Assembly (NCBI RefSeq): GCF_963662755.1
Contig: NZ_OY759725.1
Coordinates: 372,001 to 436,000, forward strand
Source of the DNA: an uncultured Sulfurimonas sp.
GTDB lineage: Bacteria; Campylobacterota; Campylobacteria; Campylobacterales; Sulfurimonadaceae
Direction of reading: 5' to 3'
Length of the DNA stretch: 64,000 nucleotides
Shown: positions 9,732 to 18,632 of the stretch, one piece after another
Position numbering within the stretch: the stretch's first letter is position 1
Layout: every line of letters starts with the position of its first letter
Translations under genes and position numbers: made by a program
Notes under the pieces: model-generated
Seen by the model: the letters and a program-made list of their open reading frames with translations, nothing else
Database searches by the model: none
What the model was told of the DNA's origin: nothing

Positions 9732-10722
9732 TGTCTATATAAAACATCTTATCAGCTACAAAAACATAACCTTCATCTATATCTACTTCATATATACTGT
9801 GTTGTGATAAATCTTTTGAGAGTTCTATCAAATAACCCTCTTTTTCGAGTGCATATACTTTTTCATCATGAACTATCAAACCTAAAAAATGAGCAAATGG
9901 AAATTTAACTTTTGAATTTACCTGCAAATCTGGAGTCAAAGATACAATCTCACCTTGCTTGGTTGTTATAAAAATATTTATTCCAGAATAAACTATATTT
10001 CGTATCTCGTAACTTGCTCTAATCTCTTTAGCTGACATAGACAATAACTTAGTACCTGTTGCAGCTATTAGTTTATTGTCAATTACATTAAAATATATAA
10101 TGTTATTAAAATTATCTTCTGAAGAAACTATGGTAGTTCTAAGTTTCTTTTTAAGCTCTGAATTTACAATTACTATTTTTCCATCAAGAGTTAAAAATAG
10201 AACTAAATCATTCATAAAATATGGATTTACAATTCTTGCATCTACAACTACAGGCTCATTACCTTGAACTTTTACTAAAAGTTCTTCTTTAGATATAGAA
10301 TAGAGTGCCATTTCGTTATCTGCAAAAAGTACAGCTAAAATATCATCTTTTATACTAGCCCCAGCTATTGTTTTTTTAAGGTTAAACTTTTTTTTCATAG
10401 ATTTATCAGCTATAAAATCTATAATAAGTTCTCCATCAATAGTAGAACTTAAAACCCATCCATCACTACTTCCTAAAAGTCTATAAGACTCTTCAATAAT
10501 GTTATCTATAAGTCTATCTTTTAAAAGTACTTTTCTACTCTCAAGCATAGCTACATCAGAAGAAACATCTACTATTTTTTCTTCACTTGTTCCACAAAAG
10601 TTCCAATCATCTTTTATATCTTTTGGTTCAAAAACTTTTTTAGAACTACAACCGCTAAATATAAAAATAGAAATTATCGCAAGTGTTAAAACTAACTTTT
10701 TCAAAACTTTACTTTGCTCCAT
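9706..10722 (-). CDS. BamB-like beta-propeller lipoprotein
   Basis: A lipoprotein of about 338 residues, starting at the ATG that reads MEQSKVLKK. It has a lipobox (IFSGC), so the mature protein begins at the Cys near residue 24 and should sit in the outer or inner membrane facing the periplasm. The rest is a series of short beta-rich repeats such as DNKLIAATGTKLLSMS and GSSDGWVLSSTIDGELI, as in PQQ-like propellers. A longer start seven codons upstream would place charged and hydrophobic residues before the signal peptide and is less likely. It overlaps the YfgM-like gene by 14 bases and the recombinase by 26. The YfgM-BamB order also occurs in Escherichia coli, which supports a role near outer-membrane protein assembly. 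Confidence 0.72.
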   Translation of the reverse strand: MEQSKVLKKLVLTLAIISIFIFSGCSSKKVFEPKDIKDDWNFCGTSEEKIVDVSSDVAMLESRKVLLKDRLIDNIIEESYRLLGSSDGWVLSSTIDGELIIDFIADKSMKKKFNLKKTIAGASIKDDILAVLFADNEMALYSISKEELLVKVQGNEPVVVDARIVNPYFMNDLVLFLTLDGKIVIVNSELKKKLRTTIVSSEDNFNNIIYFNVIDNKLIAATGTKLLSMSAKEIRASYEIRNIVYSGINIFITTKQGEIVSLTPDLQVNSKVKFPFAHFLGLIVHDEKVYALEKEGYLIELSKDLSQHSIYEVDIDEGYVFVADKMFYIDNEYISLEQ

Positions 10723-11305
10723 AATGAAGAAGTGCATTTGCAATCTTGTTAAGTGAAGATTCTGTAGATATTTTAGCTAACTTATCATGAGCTTTTTCAA
10801 TCTCATTATTACTCATAAGAATAATAGCACTTTGAACTAAAGCCAAATCTCTATACACAGCATTTTGTTGCGAAGCATATTTATCTAGTTCAGCTGCATC
10901 TTTTGAATTTTGTGCCACTTCATATTTAGCTAAATCTCCAACCATAACAGCAGATGAGTTTCTTAACTCCTTTATAGTTACCATATCTTTTTTAGCTACT
11001 GCATTTGAATAGAGCCATACATCATAAAGTTCACCAGAGATGCTCTTTAATTTTGACAATGCTTCTGCATTAGTTGCATCTTTGCTTAAAGTCGCCAATG
11101 CAGCATTTGCAGCTTCTATTTGATTTTTTTTGTTAATATCATAAGCTATATTTGCACCAACAACAACTATTATAGCAACAACAGCACCAATCATTAAATT
11201 TTTGTATTTTTTTACAAACTTTTCTGTCATAACAGCTTTTTCAAAAAACTTTTCTTCAGAATTTAACTCTTCTTTTACCATATCTATATCATTTTTAATA
11301 CTCAA
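10709..11305 (-). CDS. YfgM-like membrane-anchored TPR protein
   Basis: A 198-residue protein with a cytoplasmic N-terminal tail, one transmembrane helix (about 37-56) and an alpha-helical periplasmic domain with degenerate tetratricopeptide repeats, ending in LNKIANALLHYGAK. This matches the YfgM/TPR_21 architecture, whose members interact with the Sec translocon and periplasmic chaperones. It is the first gene of a minus-strand group with the BamB-like lipoprotein and the Xer recombinase. The stop codon lies inside the start region of the lipoprotein gene, suggesting coupled translation. Family assignment rests on architecture and gene order more than on a sharp motif. Confidence 0.72.
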   Translation of the reverse strand: MSIKNDIDMVKEELNSEEKFFEKAVMTEKFVKKYKNLMIGAVVAIIVVVGANIAYDINKKNQIEAANAALATLSKDATNAEALSKLKSISGELYDVWLYSNAVAKKDMVTIKELRNSSAVMVGDLAKYEVAQNSKDAAELDKYASQQNAVYRDLALVQSAIILMSNNEIEKAHDKLAKISTESSLNKIANALLHYGAK

Positions 11306-11430
11306 AAATATTCCTTATTTTTTACACAATTTCAAAAGTTCAAAATAATATCGCATAGTTTGTTAAAGTTTCATCAAACACATAGATTTTTTTAGTTACA
11401 ATCGTATAAATTTAAACAACTAGGATAGAT
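11306..11430. promoter_or_regulatory. Divergent promoter region between the YfgM-like gene and gatC
   Basis: A 125-base AT-rich gap between divergently transcribed genes that must carry promoters for both. A ribosome binding site, AGGA, lies about 7 bases before the gatC ATG. No operator-like palindrome stands out. Confidence 0.55.
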
Positions 11431-11721
11431 ATGCAAGTAGATGACGCGTTATTGGCTAAATTAGAAAAACTATCGTTTTTAAAAATCTCTGATGATAAAA
11501 GAGAAGAAATCAAAGAACAACTCTCAGAAATTGTAAGTTTTGTTGATAATTTAAGCGAATTAAATACTGATGGTGTTGATGATAATTTTGCTATGAGCGA
11601 TAAGGGAACTTTTACTAGAGAAGATACTCCATCATGTGACAAAAATATCAATGAAGAGATACTAAAACACGCACCTCTTAGTGCTGATAACTTCTTTATA
11701 GTTCCAAAAATTATAGAGTAA
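11431..11721 (+). CDS. gatC: Asp/Glu-tRNA amidotransferase subunit C
   Basis: A 96-residue GatC with the family hallmarks: a helical N-terminal half (LEKLSFLKISDDKREEI), an extended linker carrying FTREDTP, and the C-terminal ADNFFIVPKII motif that wraps around GatA. GatCAB converts Glu-tRNA(Gln) and Asp-tRNA(Asn) into their amide forms, which is needed in Campylobacterota lacking the corresponding synthetases. gatA and gatB are not in this window, as is common in this phylum where the subunits are dispersed. pilT follows after 30 bases on the same strand. Confidence 0.93.
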   Translation: MQVDDALLAKLEKLSFLKISDDKREEIKEQLSEIVSFVDNLSELNTDGVDDNFAMSDKGTFTREDTPSCDKNINEEILKHAPLSADNFFIVPKIIE

Positions 11722-11751
11722 AACAATAATTTTAAAATCAAGGAATAAACT

Positions 11752-12840
11752 ATGAGTGATACAGAAGAAGTTAAAAAAGCGATTGATATAAAAAAACTTT
11801 TAAAGAGTGTTTTAGCTTATGGTTCAAGTGATTTACACCTTGTAGTAGGTAGCGAACCACAAATCAGAATAGATAAAGAACTTCGTCCTTTAAATCTTGC
11901 TGTTTTAGGAGCTAAAGAAATAGAGGAAATGGCTTATTCGCTCATAGAAGATAAGCAGAAAAAAATATTTGAAGATATTAATGAACTTGACTTTTCTTTT
12001 GAGTTAAAGAATATAGGTCGTTTTCGTGCAAACTATTACCGTACTATTGGTGGAATTGCTTGTGCTTTTCGTATGATTCCCATTGATATTCCTACTTTAG
12101 ATGACTATGGTAATCCTCCTATATTTAAAGAATTGGTAAAAAGGGAAAAAGGTCTTATTTTAGTTACTGGACCAACTGGTAGTGGTAAGTCAACAACACT
12201 TGCATCTATGCTTCACGAAATCAACCTAACTGAAAGACGACATATTATTACTGTTGAAGATCCTGTTGAGTTTGTTCATAAAAATATCAAATCTCTCTTC
12301 TCACAAAGAGATGTAGGAAATGACACCGCTTCTTTTGCTGCTGCACTCAAATTTGCATTAAGACAAGATCCAGATATTATACTTATTGGGGAGATGAGAG
12401 ATGCTGAAACTATAGGTGCAGCTCTTACCGCAGCTGAAACAGGTCACTTAGTTTTTGGAACACTTCATACAAACTCTGCACCTGGAACCATTAACCGTAT
12501 TATTGATGTTTTTGATGGAGAAGAACAGTCGCAAATTCGAGCACAATTAGCATCTTCACTTATAGCTGTAATCTCTCAAACTCTTATTCCAAGAGTTGGT
12601 GGAGGAAAAGTTGCAACTCAAGAAATACTTATAACAAACCCAGCTGTTCAAAATCAAATAAGAGAAGATAAGATTCATCAAATTTATTCTCAAATGCAAC
12701 TAAATCAAAAAGAAACAAATATGACTACTCAAACTCAAGAGTTGCTAGAACTACTTCAAAAAAGAATTATAACTAAAGAAAATGCTCTCAAAAACTCTAA
12801 CAGACCTGAAGAACTTATGAAGATGATAGGAGGGCTTTAA
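11752..12840 (+). CDS. pilT: Type IV pilus retraction ATPase PilT
   Basis: A 362-residue secretion/pilus ATPase of typical PilT length. It has the N-terminal SSDLHLVVGSEPQIRIDKEL segment, Walker A GPTGSGKSTT (about 142-151), the Asp box (VEDPVEFVH), Walker B IILIGEMRD, the His box (HLVFGTLHTNSA), and the C-terminal RPEELMKMIGGL, which resembles the AIRNLIRE-type tail. It hydrolyses ATP at the pilus base to retract pili, supporting twitching, adhesion or DNA uptake. A ribosome binding site AAGGA precedes the ATG. No other pilus genes are adjacent. Its stop codon is embedded in a terminator hairpin. Confidence 0.93.
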   Translation: MSDTEEVKKAIDIKKLLKSVLAYGSSDLHLVVGSEPQIRIDKELRPLNLAVLGAKEIEEMAYSLIEDKQKKIFEDINELDFSFELKNIGRFRANYYRTIGGIACAFRMIPIDIPTLDDYGNPPIFKELVKREKGLILVTGPTGSGKSTTLASMLHEINLTERRHIITVEDPVEFVHKNIKSLFSQRDVGNDTASFAAALKFALRQDPDIILIGEMRDAETIGAALTAAETGHLVFGTLHTNSAPGTINRIIDVFDGEEQSQIRAQLASSLIAVISQTLIPRVGGGKVATQEILITNPAVQNQIREDKIHQIYSQMQLNQKETNMTTQTQELLELLQKRIITKENALKNSNRPEELMKMIGGL

Positions 12841-12844
12841 GCCC
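12832..12844. terminator. Bidirectional terminator between pilT and nifJ
   Basis: The palindrome GGGCTTTAAGCCC forms a 5-bp stem with a TTA loop, overlaps the pilT stop codon and is followed by CTTT on the plus strand. It lies between convergent genes, 6 bases from the nifJ stop, so it could stop both transcripts. Confidence 0.55.
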
Positions 12845-12849
12845 CTTTA

Positions 12850-15800
12850 TCAAGCTTTACTGTAATCCATATCTGCTAAATCTTTATATTTTTTATATGT
12901 TTGTTTAGCATAATCTGATGCGGTATTTAAAAACTCTTCAGCTTTTTGGGGATTCATTGCTTCAACCATTTTAAACCTTGCCTCACCATACATATAGTCT
13001 TGAACAGGTATTTTTGGTCCTTTATAATCTAAACTCATAGGATTTATGCCTTTTGCTTTTAGTTCAGGGTTATATCTAAAAGTCGCCCATAATCCAGCAT
13101 CTACAGCTTTTTTTTGTTGGCTCATCCCATATTTTAAATCATAACCATGAGATATACAGTGAGAATAAGCAATTATAATAGATGGTCCATCATATTTTTC
13201 TGCTTCTATAAAAGCTTTTAAAGTTTGTGAATCATTAGCTCCCATAGCTACACGGGCAACATAAACATTTCCATAAGCTATTGCCATCATTGCCAAATCT
13301 TTAGGTAATCCTGATTTTCCTCCTGATGCAAACTTTGCAACTGCACCAGTTGGAGTTGCTTTTGACTGTTGTCCACCAGTGTTTGAATATACTTGAGTAT
13401 CAAGAACTAAAATATTTACGTTCTTGCCACTTGCAAGGACATGATCGAGTCCACCATAACCAATATCATAAGCCCAACCATCTCCACCGATAATCCAAAC
13501 AGATTTTTTTACTAAATAATCAGCTAAAGAGAGTAACTCCAAAGAGATATCATCTTTCATGCTTTTTAGCATCTCTTTTAAACTTTCAACTCTTTTTCTT
13601 TGCTCAAATATTTCACTTTCTTCATGTTGAGTAGCATTTAATATTTCACTTAAGAGTTTAGAATCTATTTTATCTTCTAATTTAATCAATAACTCTTTAG
13701 CCTGTTCTTCATGTTTATCAATAGTTAATCTAAAACCAAGTCCAAATTCAGCATTATCTTCAAATAGTGAATTTGACCATGCAGGGCCTCTACCTTGTTC
13801 ATTTTTACTCCATGGAGTAGTTGGTAAATTACCTCCATATATAGAAGAACATCCTGTTGCATTTGCAACTATCATTCTATCGCCAAAAAGTTGAGTGCTT
13901 AGTTTTATATAAGGTGTCTCTCCACAACCTGGACAAGCACCAGAAAACTCAAATAGTGGTTCTAAAAGTTGACTCTCTTTTACAGTAGCGTGATTTAATT
14001 TTGAACGTTCATAAAGTGGAAGGGATTGAAAATAATCCCAATTTTTAATACCCTCTTCCAAAAGAGGTTCTTTTGGAGTCATATTTATAGCTTTTAGTTC
14101 AGGGTTAGTTTTATTTTTTCCTGGACACACTTCAACGCATAAAGAACATCCTGTACAATCTTCAACAGATACTTGAATCATAAAATTTTCATTATCACTA
14201 AAAGTTTTTCCTTTAGCTTTTATGCTATAAAAACTATTAGGGGCATCTGCTAAGTCTTCATCACTTACAATTTTAGAACGTATAACCGCGTGTGGACAAA
14301 CTTCAACACATTTATTGCACTGGATGCAAGAGTTGGGATCCCATAGAGGAATATCTTGTGCAATATTTCTTTTTTCATATTTTGTAGTTCCACTAGGCCA
14401 AGTACCATCTGCTGGCATTTGACTCACTGCCAATTCATCCCCTCTTCCCTCAATAAGATGAGCCGTAACATTAGCTACAAACTCGCTAACTTTTCCTTTG
14501 ATTGGTTCTTTAAAAGATATATTACTTGTAGCTATTTTTGGAATTTTTACTTCAAAAAGATTTTCTAGTGAATTATCAACCGCATTAAAATTCATAGCTA
14601 CAACTTTTTCACCAAATTTATTATAAGTTTTACTGATTGATTTTTTAATCTCTACAATAGCTTCATCATGTTCTAAAACTCCAGAAATAGAGAAAAAACA
14701 AGTCTGCATTACAGTATTTATTTTTCGTCCCATACCTGAGTTTTTTGCTACTTTATAAGCATCTATCACATAAAATCTGATCTCTTTATCAATTAATTCT
14801 TCTTGAATTTTACGAGGCATTGTACTAAACACACGTTCTCTATCAAAAGGAGAATTTAGTAAAAATACTGCACCTTTTCTTGCATGTTGAAGAATGTCAA
14901 ACTTCTCCATAAATACGCTTTGATGACAAGCAACAAAATCAGCTTTTTCTATCAAGTATGTTGAATGAATAACTGATGAACCAAATCGCAAATGAGAAGT
15001 AGTTACCGCACCTGCTTTTTTTGAATCATAAACAAAATATCCTTGGGCGTAATGATTTGTTTGTTCACCTATAATTTTAATACTATTTTTATTTGCTCCA
15101 ACTGTACCATCTGAGCCTAAACCAAAAAAAATTGCCTGAAATTGATCTTGAGTAGGCAATACAAAATCACTATCATATTTTAATGAAGTGTTTGTGACAT
15201 CGTCATAAATACCTATAGTAAAATGTCTTTTTGGTGTTGGTTTTAAAAGTTCATCATAAATTGCTTTTATCATTGCAGGAGTAAATTCTTTAGAAGAAAG
15301 ACCGTATCTACCACCAATAATATGAGGCATTTGCATCTCTATAGAAGCATCTTCTCTAGCTTCATTAAGTGCACTTACAACATCCAAATATAAAGGCTCT
15401 CCTATTGCTCCAGACTCTTTTGTACGATCAAGTACTGCGATAGATTTTGTAGTATTTGGAAGTGCAGATATAAGATGCTTAATTGAAAAAGGTCTAAAGA
15501 GTCTTACTTTTATAACTCCAACTTTTTCTCCTTTGGCATTGAGGTACTCTATAGTTTCATGAACTGCCTCAGCACCAGAACCCATAAGAATGATAATTCT
15601 TGTTGCATCTTCATCGCCTATATAATCAAAAAGTTTGTATTTTCTTTGTGTCATAGAAGCAAAAGCATCCATGGTTTCTTGAACTATATCAGCTGTCTTT
15701 TCATAATAACTATTTACACTTTCTCTACCTTGAAAATAGACATCAGGATTTTGTGAAGTTCCTCTTATAAAAGGATTATCAGGACTTAAAGCACGTTCTC

Positions 15801-16413
15801 TATGTTTTTTAATTAGTTCAAAATCTATCATATTTTTGATAGTATCGTCATCTATCAATTCTATTTTATTAATTTCATGTGAAGTTCTAAAACCATCAAA
15901 AAAATGTAAAAACGGTATGCGAGATTTAAGAGTAGATGCTTGTGCAATCAACGCCATATCATGCGCTTCTTGAACAGAGTTTGAGCTAAGCATAGCAAAA
16001 CCTGTTTGGCGCACAGACATTACATCACTATGATCACCAAAAATAGAAAGAGCCTGAGAAGCAAGAGATCTAGCTGCTACATGAAATACTGTTGGAGTAA
16101 GTTCTCCTGCAATTTTATTCATATTTGGAATCATTAACAACAAGCCTTGCGAAGCTGTAAATGTTGTAGTTAGTGCTCCACTTTGTAAAGCTCCATGAAC
16201 AGCACCACTAGCACCACCTTCACTTTGCATCTCCATCACACTTGGAATAGTACCTAAAATATTTTTTTCACCATGCATTGCATATATATCGCTAAGTTCT
16301 CCCATAGGAGTTGCTGGAGTAATCGGATATATAGCTATAACTTCATTAGTCTTATAAGCTATTTTTGCAACAGCTTCATTAGCATCTAATGTTTTCATTA
16401 GTGCTTTTTTCAT
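12850..16413 (-). CDS. nifJ: Pyruvate:ferredoxin/flavodoxin oxidoreductase, single chain
   Basis: A fused pyruvate synthase of about 1187 residues. The order is the pyrimidine-binding domain (IYPITPATPMGE near the N terminus), gamma domain, a two-cluster ferredoxin domain with CIQCNKCVEVCP and CTGCSLCVEVCP, the proximal cluster ACPGCGETPY, and the TPP-binding GDGWAYDIGYGG motif. It interconverts pyruvate, CoA and oxidised ferredoxin with acetyl-CoA, CO2 and reduced ferredoxin; in reductive TCA organisms it also runs as pyruvate synthase. I chose the ATG at 16413 because GAGGT sits 8 bases upstream; a TTG one codon earlier is possible. It is the last gene of a six-gene minus-strand operon. Confidence 0.96.
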   Translation of the reverse strand: MKKALMKTLDANEAVAKIAYKTNEVIAIYPITPATPMGELSDIYAMHGEKNILGTIPSVMEMQSEGGASGAVHGALQSGALTTTFTASQGLLLMIPNMNKIAGELTPTVFHVAARSLASQALSIFGDHSDVMSVRQTGFAMLSSNSVQEAHDMALIAQASTLKSRIPFLHFFDGFRTSHEINKIELIDDDTIKNMIDFELIKKHRERALSPDNPFIRGTSQNPDVYFQGRESVNSYYEKTADIVQETMDAFASMTQRKYKLFDYIGDEDATRIIILMGSGAEAVHETIEYLNAKGEKVGVIKVRLFRPFSIKHLISALPNTTKSIAVLDRTKESGAIGEPLYLDVVSALNEAREDASIEMQMPHIIGGRYGLSSKEFTPAMIKAIYDELLKPTPKRHFTIGIYDDVTNTSLKYDSDFVLPTQDQFQAIFFGLGSDGTVGANKNSIKIIGEQTNHYAQGYFVYDSKKAGAVTTSHLRFGSSVIHSTYLIEKADFVACHQSVFMEKFDILQHARKGAVFLLNSPFDRERVFSTMPRKIQEELIDKEIRFYVIDAYKVAKNSGMGRKINTVMQTCFFSISGVLEHDEAIVEIKKSISKTYNKFGEKVVAMNFNAVDNSLENLFEVKIPKIATSNISFKEPIKGKVSEFVANVTAHLIEGRGDELAVSQMPADGTWPSGTTKYEKRNIAQDIPLWDPNSCIQCNKCVEVCPHAVIRSKIVSDEDLADAPNSFYSIKAKGKTFSDNENFMIQVSVEDCTGCSLCVEVCPGKNKTNPELKAINMTPKEPLLEEGIKNWDYFQSLPLYERSKLNHATVKESQLLEPLFEFSGACPGCGETPYIKLSTQLFGDRMIVANATGCSSIYGGNLPTTPWSKNEQGRGPAWSNSLFEDNAEFGLGFRLTIDKHEEQAKELLIKLEDKIDSKLLSEILNATQHEESEIFEQRKRVESLKEMLKSMKDDISLELLSLADYLVKKSVWIIGGDGWAYDIGYGGLDHVLASGKNVNILVLDTQVYSNTGGQQSKATPTGAVAKFASGGKSGLPKDLAMMAIAYGNVYVARVAMGANDSQTLKAFIEAEKYDGPSIIIAYSHCISHGYDLKYGMSQQKKAVDAGLWATFRYNPELKAKGINPMSLDYKGPKIPVQDYMYGEARFKMVEAMNPQKAEEFLNTASDYAKQTYKKYKDLADMDYSKA

Positions 16414-16429
16414 CAAAATTACCTCTTTT

Positions 16430-17434
16430 TTACTTTCTAAATCTTATCATTTTAAATCTCTCACCCAAAAAATTTGGAAGGATTAACATCTTAGCTTTTT
16501 GAAGTTCTTGTTCGTAAATCTTTTCATCTACATTCTCTTTTAAGATCTCTAAAAGATTTAAAATACCCATATCAACAAGTGCTACCATTTGTGCTTTTAG
16601 TTCTATAAACTCTACTCCAGCCTCTTCATAAGCATCTTTTACATGCTCAAAAGTTACATCATAAGTTATATCTGACTTTGTAAATAACTCTTTGCGGTTT
16701 ATATCTTCTTCAAAAAATGGTATAACTTTATGTTTTGCATATATTCTTATAGAAAAATCAGGTCGTGCTTGCATCTCTCCATAGTCAAAACTCATAAACT
16801 CAAACTTCTCACAAGACTCAGCCATGCTTAAAGCAAACTCTTCATAACCAACAGCTATTTCGCCTCTATCTTTGTGGTATTTTTTAGCTTTATTCTCTAC
16901 CCAATCATTGTCTACGTCAAACTCTACATTGTGAGCTTCAACTCTTGCAGTTTTACCTTTGAAGTAAAGTTCACAAGGAAATGCATCAAAGATTTCATTT
17001 GCTATAAAAAATGCATTTTTACATCTTAGCTCACTTAAAGATTTGTAATGAGTAAGACTTACTACATCTCCAAATGATTCTTTAAAATACTCTCTTTGTT
17101 GTTTTTGAAGTTCGTCAAATCTCTCTATAATGACAAACTTCAAAGTCTCAAGTAGTTTTGGTCTCAGCGTGTATATAAACTCTATTACATCAGCTAAAAA
17201 GTAACCATGATGAGCACCTATCTCACAAATCACTGCGTCTTTAGCTAAAAAACCTTCATCAACTAAAGAGATAATGTGTCGTGCTATACTTCCCCCAAAG
17301 AACTTACTTGTACTTACAGCAGTGTAAAAATCACCCTCTTTTCCTATATTTTTGTAAGTTGCATAGTAGCCATCATCGCCATAGAGCCACTCACTCATAT
17401 ACTCGCTAAATTTAGTCATTTTTGTACATTTCAT
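16430..17434 (-). CDS. MidA/NDUFAF7-family SAM-dependent methyltransferase
   Basis: A 334-residue class I methyltransferase of the MidA (COG1565) family. It has the family signature GKEGDFYTAVSTSKFFGGSIA near residues 29-49 (quoted here in part: GDFYTA), the SAM-binding VICEIGAHHGYFLADVI, and FIANEIFDAFPCELY. The mitochondrial member methylates an arginine of complex I subunit NDUFS2; bacterial targets are not established. The start overlaps the end of the TolC-like gene by 23 bases and nifJ follows after a short gap, so it is cotranscribed. A link to respiratory or hydrogenase subunit maturation is a guess from the family only. Confidence 0.85.
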   Translation of the reverse strand: MKCTKMTKFSEYMSEWLYGDDGYYATYKNIGKEGDFYTAVSTSKFFGGSIARHIISLVDEGFLAKDAVICEIGAHHGYFLADVIEFIYTLRPKLLETLKFVIIERFDELQKQQREYFKESFGDVVSLTHYKSLSELRCKNAFFIANEIFDAFPCELYFKGKTARVEAHNVEFDVDNDWVENKAKKYHKDRGEIAVGYEEFALSMAESCEKFEFMSFDYGEMQARPDFSIRIYAKHKVIPFFEEDINRKELFTKSDITYDVTFEHVKDAYEEAGVEFIELKAQMVALVDMGILNLLEILKENVDEKIYEQELQKAKMLILPNFLGERFKMIRFRK

Positions 17435-18632
17435 ATAGTGTTAATAACTCTAGTTGTTTATCTATCTCAAAAATTGAAAAATCTAAAAACTGAATAGCCA
17501 CTGAATTTTCTAACAAGTCCACATCATAACTTGTTTTATAACCTGCACTATACATATCTTTAGTTTCTAAGAGCAACTTTTCATATAGTTCTTTATTTTG
17601 GACACTAAGAAGTCTCTTTTTCTCAAAGTTTTGTATATTTTGCATAACTTGTTCAAAGAGTGCATGAAGTTCTCTTTTTCTATCTTCTACAACAAGTTTT
17701 GATTTTAGATAATCTATTCTTGAAGACTCTATATCTCTAAAAGTATTTATATCAATAGGAATAGACGCTTTTACGCCGTAATCGTAATAATCTCTTTCAT
17801 TTGAAAAAGATGCAGTTGGTGAAAGTGCTTGGTTCTCATTTTTTGTCCAGTTGTAACCACCTGTCAAGCTTACTCTTGGTAAGTACTTAGCTGTAGTTAC
17901 ATTTTTGTTGTATTTATTTTTTTCTATATCACTCTCGGACATACTTAAAACAATATTGTATTTTAAAAATTCTTCTTCATTTAGCATCTCTAAATGTGGA
18001 ATTTTTGCATCTTTATATGAGAGATCGCTAATAGCATTAAACTTAGAGATAAGTCTCTCTTTGTTAGTTTGTATATCGTACAGAGCTTGAATAACAATAT
18101 TTCTCTCTATAACTGCATTATCCAAAAATCCTGAATCTAATTGTCCATTTAAGTATTGTTCTTTTTTTTGCTCAAGATTTATATCAGAATTTTTTATTTG
18201 AAGATTTTGTTTTTGTATCTTTAAATCCATCTGTTTTATCTGCATTAAAAGAGAAATGGCATCTTTTACTAACTTTCTTTGTGCAACTTCAACAGAGTAG
18301 TTTGAGTAAATTCTAGATGCTTGTGCAAACTTGATGCCATAATAGATGCCACCACTTTGAAAAATGGGTTGATCCATTCTTAGGGCTGCATTTTCAGAAG
18401 TCTGTTCCTTATCATAAGGGTTACTTTTTGAGTAACTATATTGCAAATTAAGTGGTGCTATCCACGAGTCACGAAGCTTAGAACTGTCAGCTTCTACTTT
18501 ATCATAGTCGTATTTGAACTGATCTTTTTTATTTTTAGAGATGTATGCATCTAATGGTTGATCTTTTACATCTTCTGCAAAAGCTGTACTACAAAGAAGA
18601 GACAGCGTGATTAAGAGATTTGAAACCTTCAT
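17412..18632 (-). CDS. TolC-family outer membrane protein
   Basis: A 406-residue protein with a signal peptide (MKVSNLLITLSLLCSTAFA, cleavage near 19) and long helical repeats typical of outer-membrane efflux proteins. Visible segments include ALRMDQPIFQSGGIYYGIKF and DYYDYGVKASIPIDINTFRD, with the GY-T-YDV-LL pattern near the C terminus. It should trimerise as an export channel. Its start lies 44 bases inside the end of argD, and an HlyD-like adaptor is the first gene of the same operon, three genes upstream. No inner-membrane pump is encoded between them. Length and architecture are normal for the family. Confidence 0.87.
   Translation of the reverse strand: MKVSNLLITLSLLCSTAFAEDVKDQPLDAYISKNKKDQFKYDYDKVEADSSKLRDSWIAPLNLQYSYSKSNPYDKEQTSENAALRMDQPIFQSGGIYYGIKFAQASRIYSNYSVEVAQRKLVKDAISLLMQIKQMDLKIQKQNLQIKNSDINLEQKKEQYLNGQLDSGFLDNAVIERNIVIQALYDIQTNKERLISKFNAISDLSYKDAKIPHLEMLNEEEFLKYNIVLSMSESDIEKNKYNKNVTTAKYLPRVSLTGGYNWTKNENQALSPTASFSNERDYYDYGVKASIPIDINTFRDIESSRIDYLKSKLVVEDRKRELHALFEQVMQNIQNFEKKRLLSVQNKELYEKLLLETKDMYSAGYKTSYDVDLLENSVAIQFLDFSIFEIDKQLELLTLYEMYKND

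Noticed and set aside
11412..11741. Minus-strand open frame over gatC
   Set aside because: gatC is certain on the plus strand; the other frame is a Ser/Leu-rich shadow.
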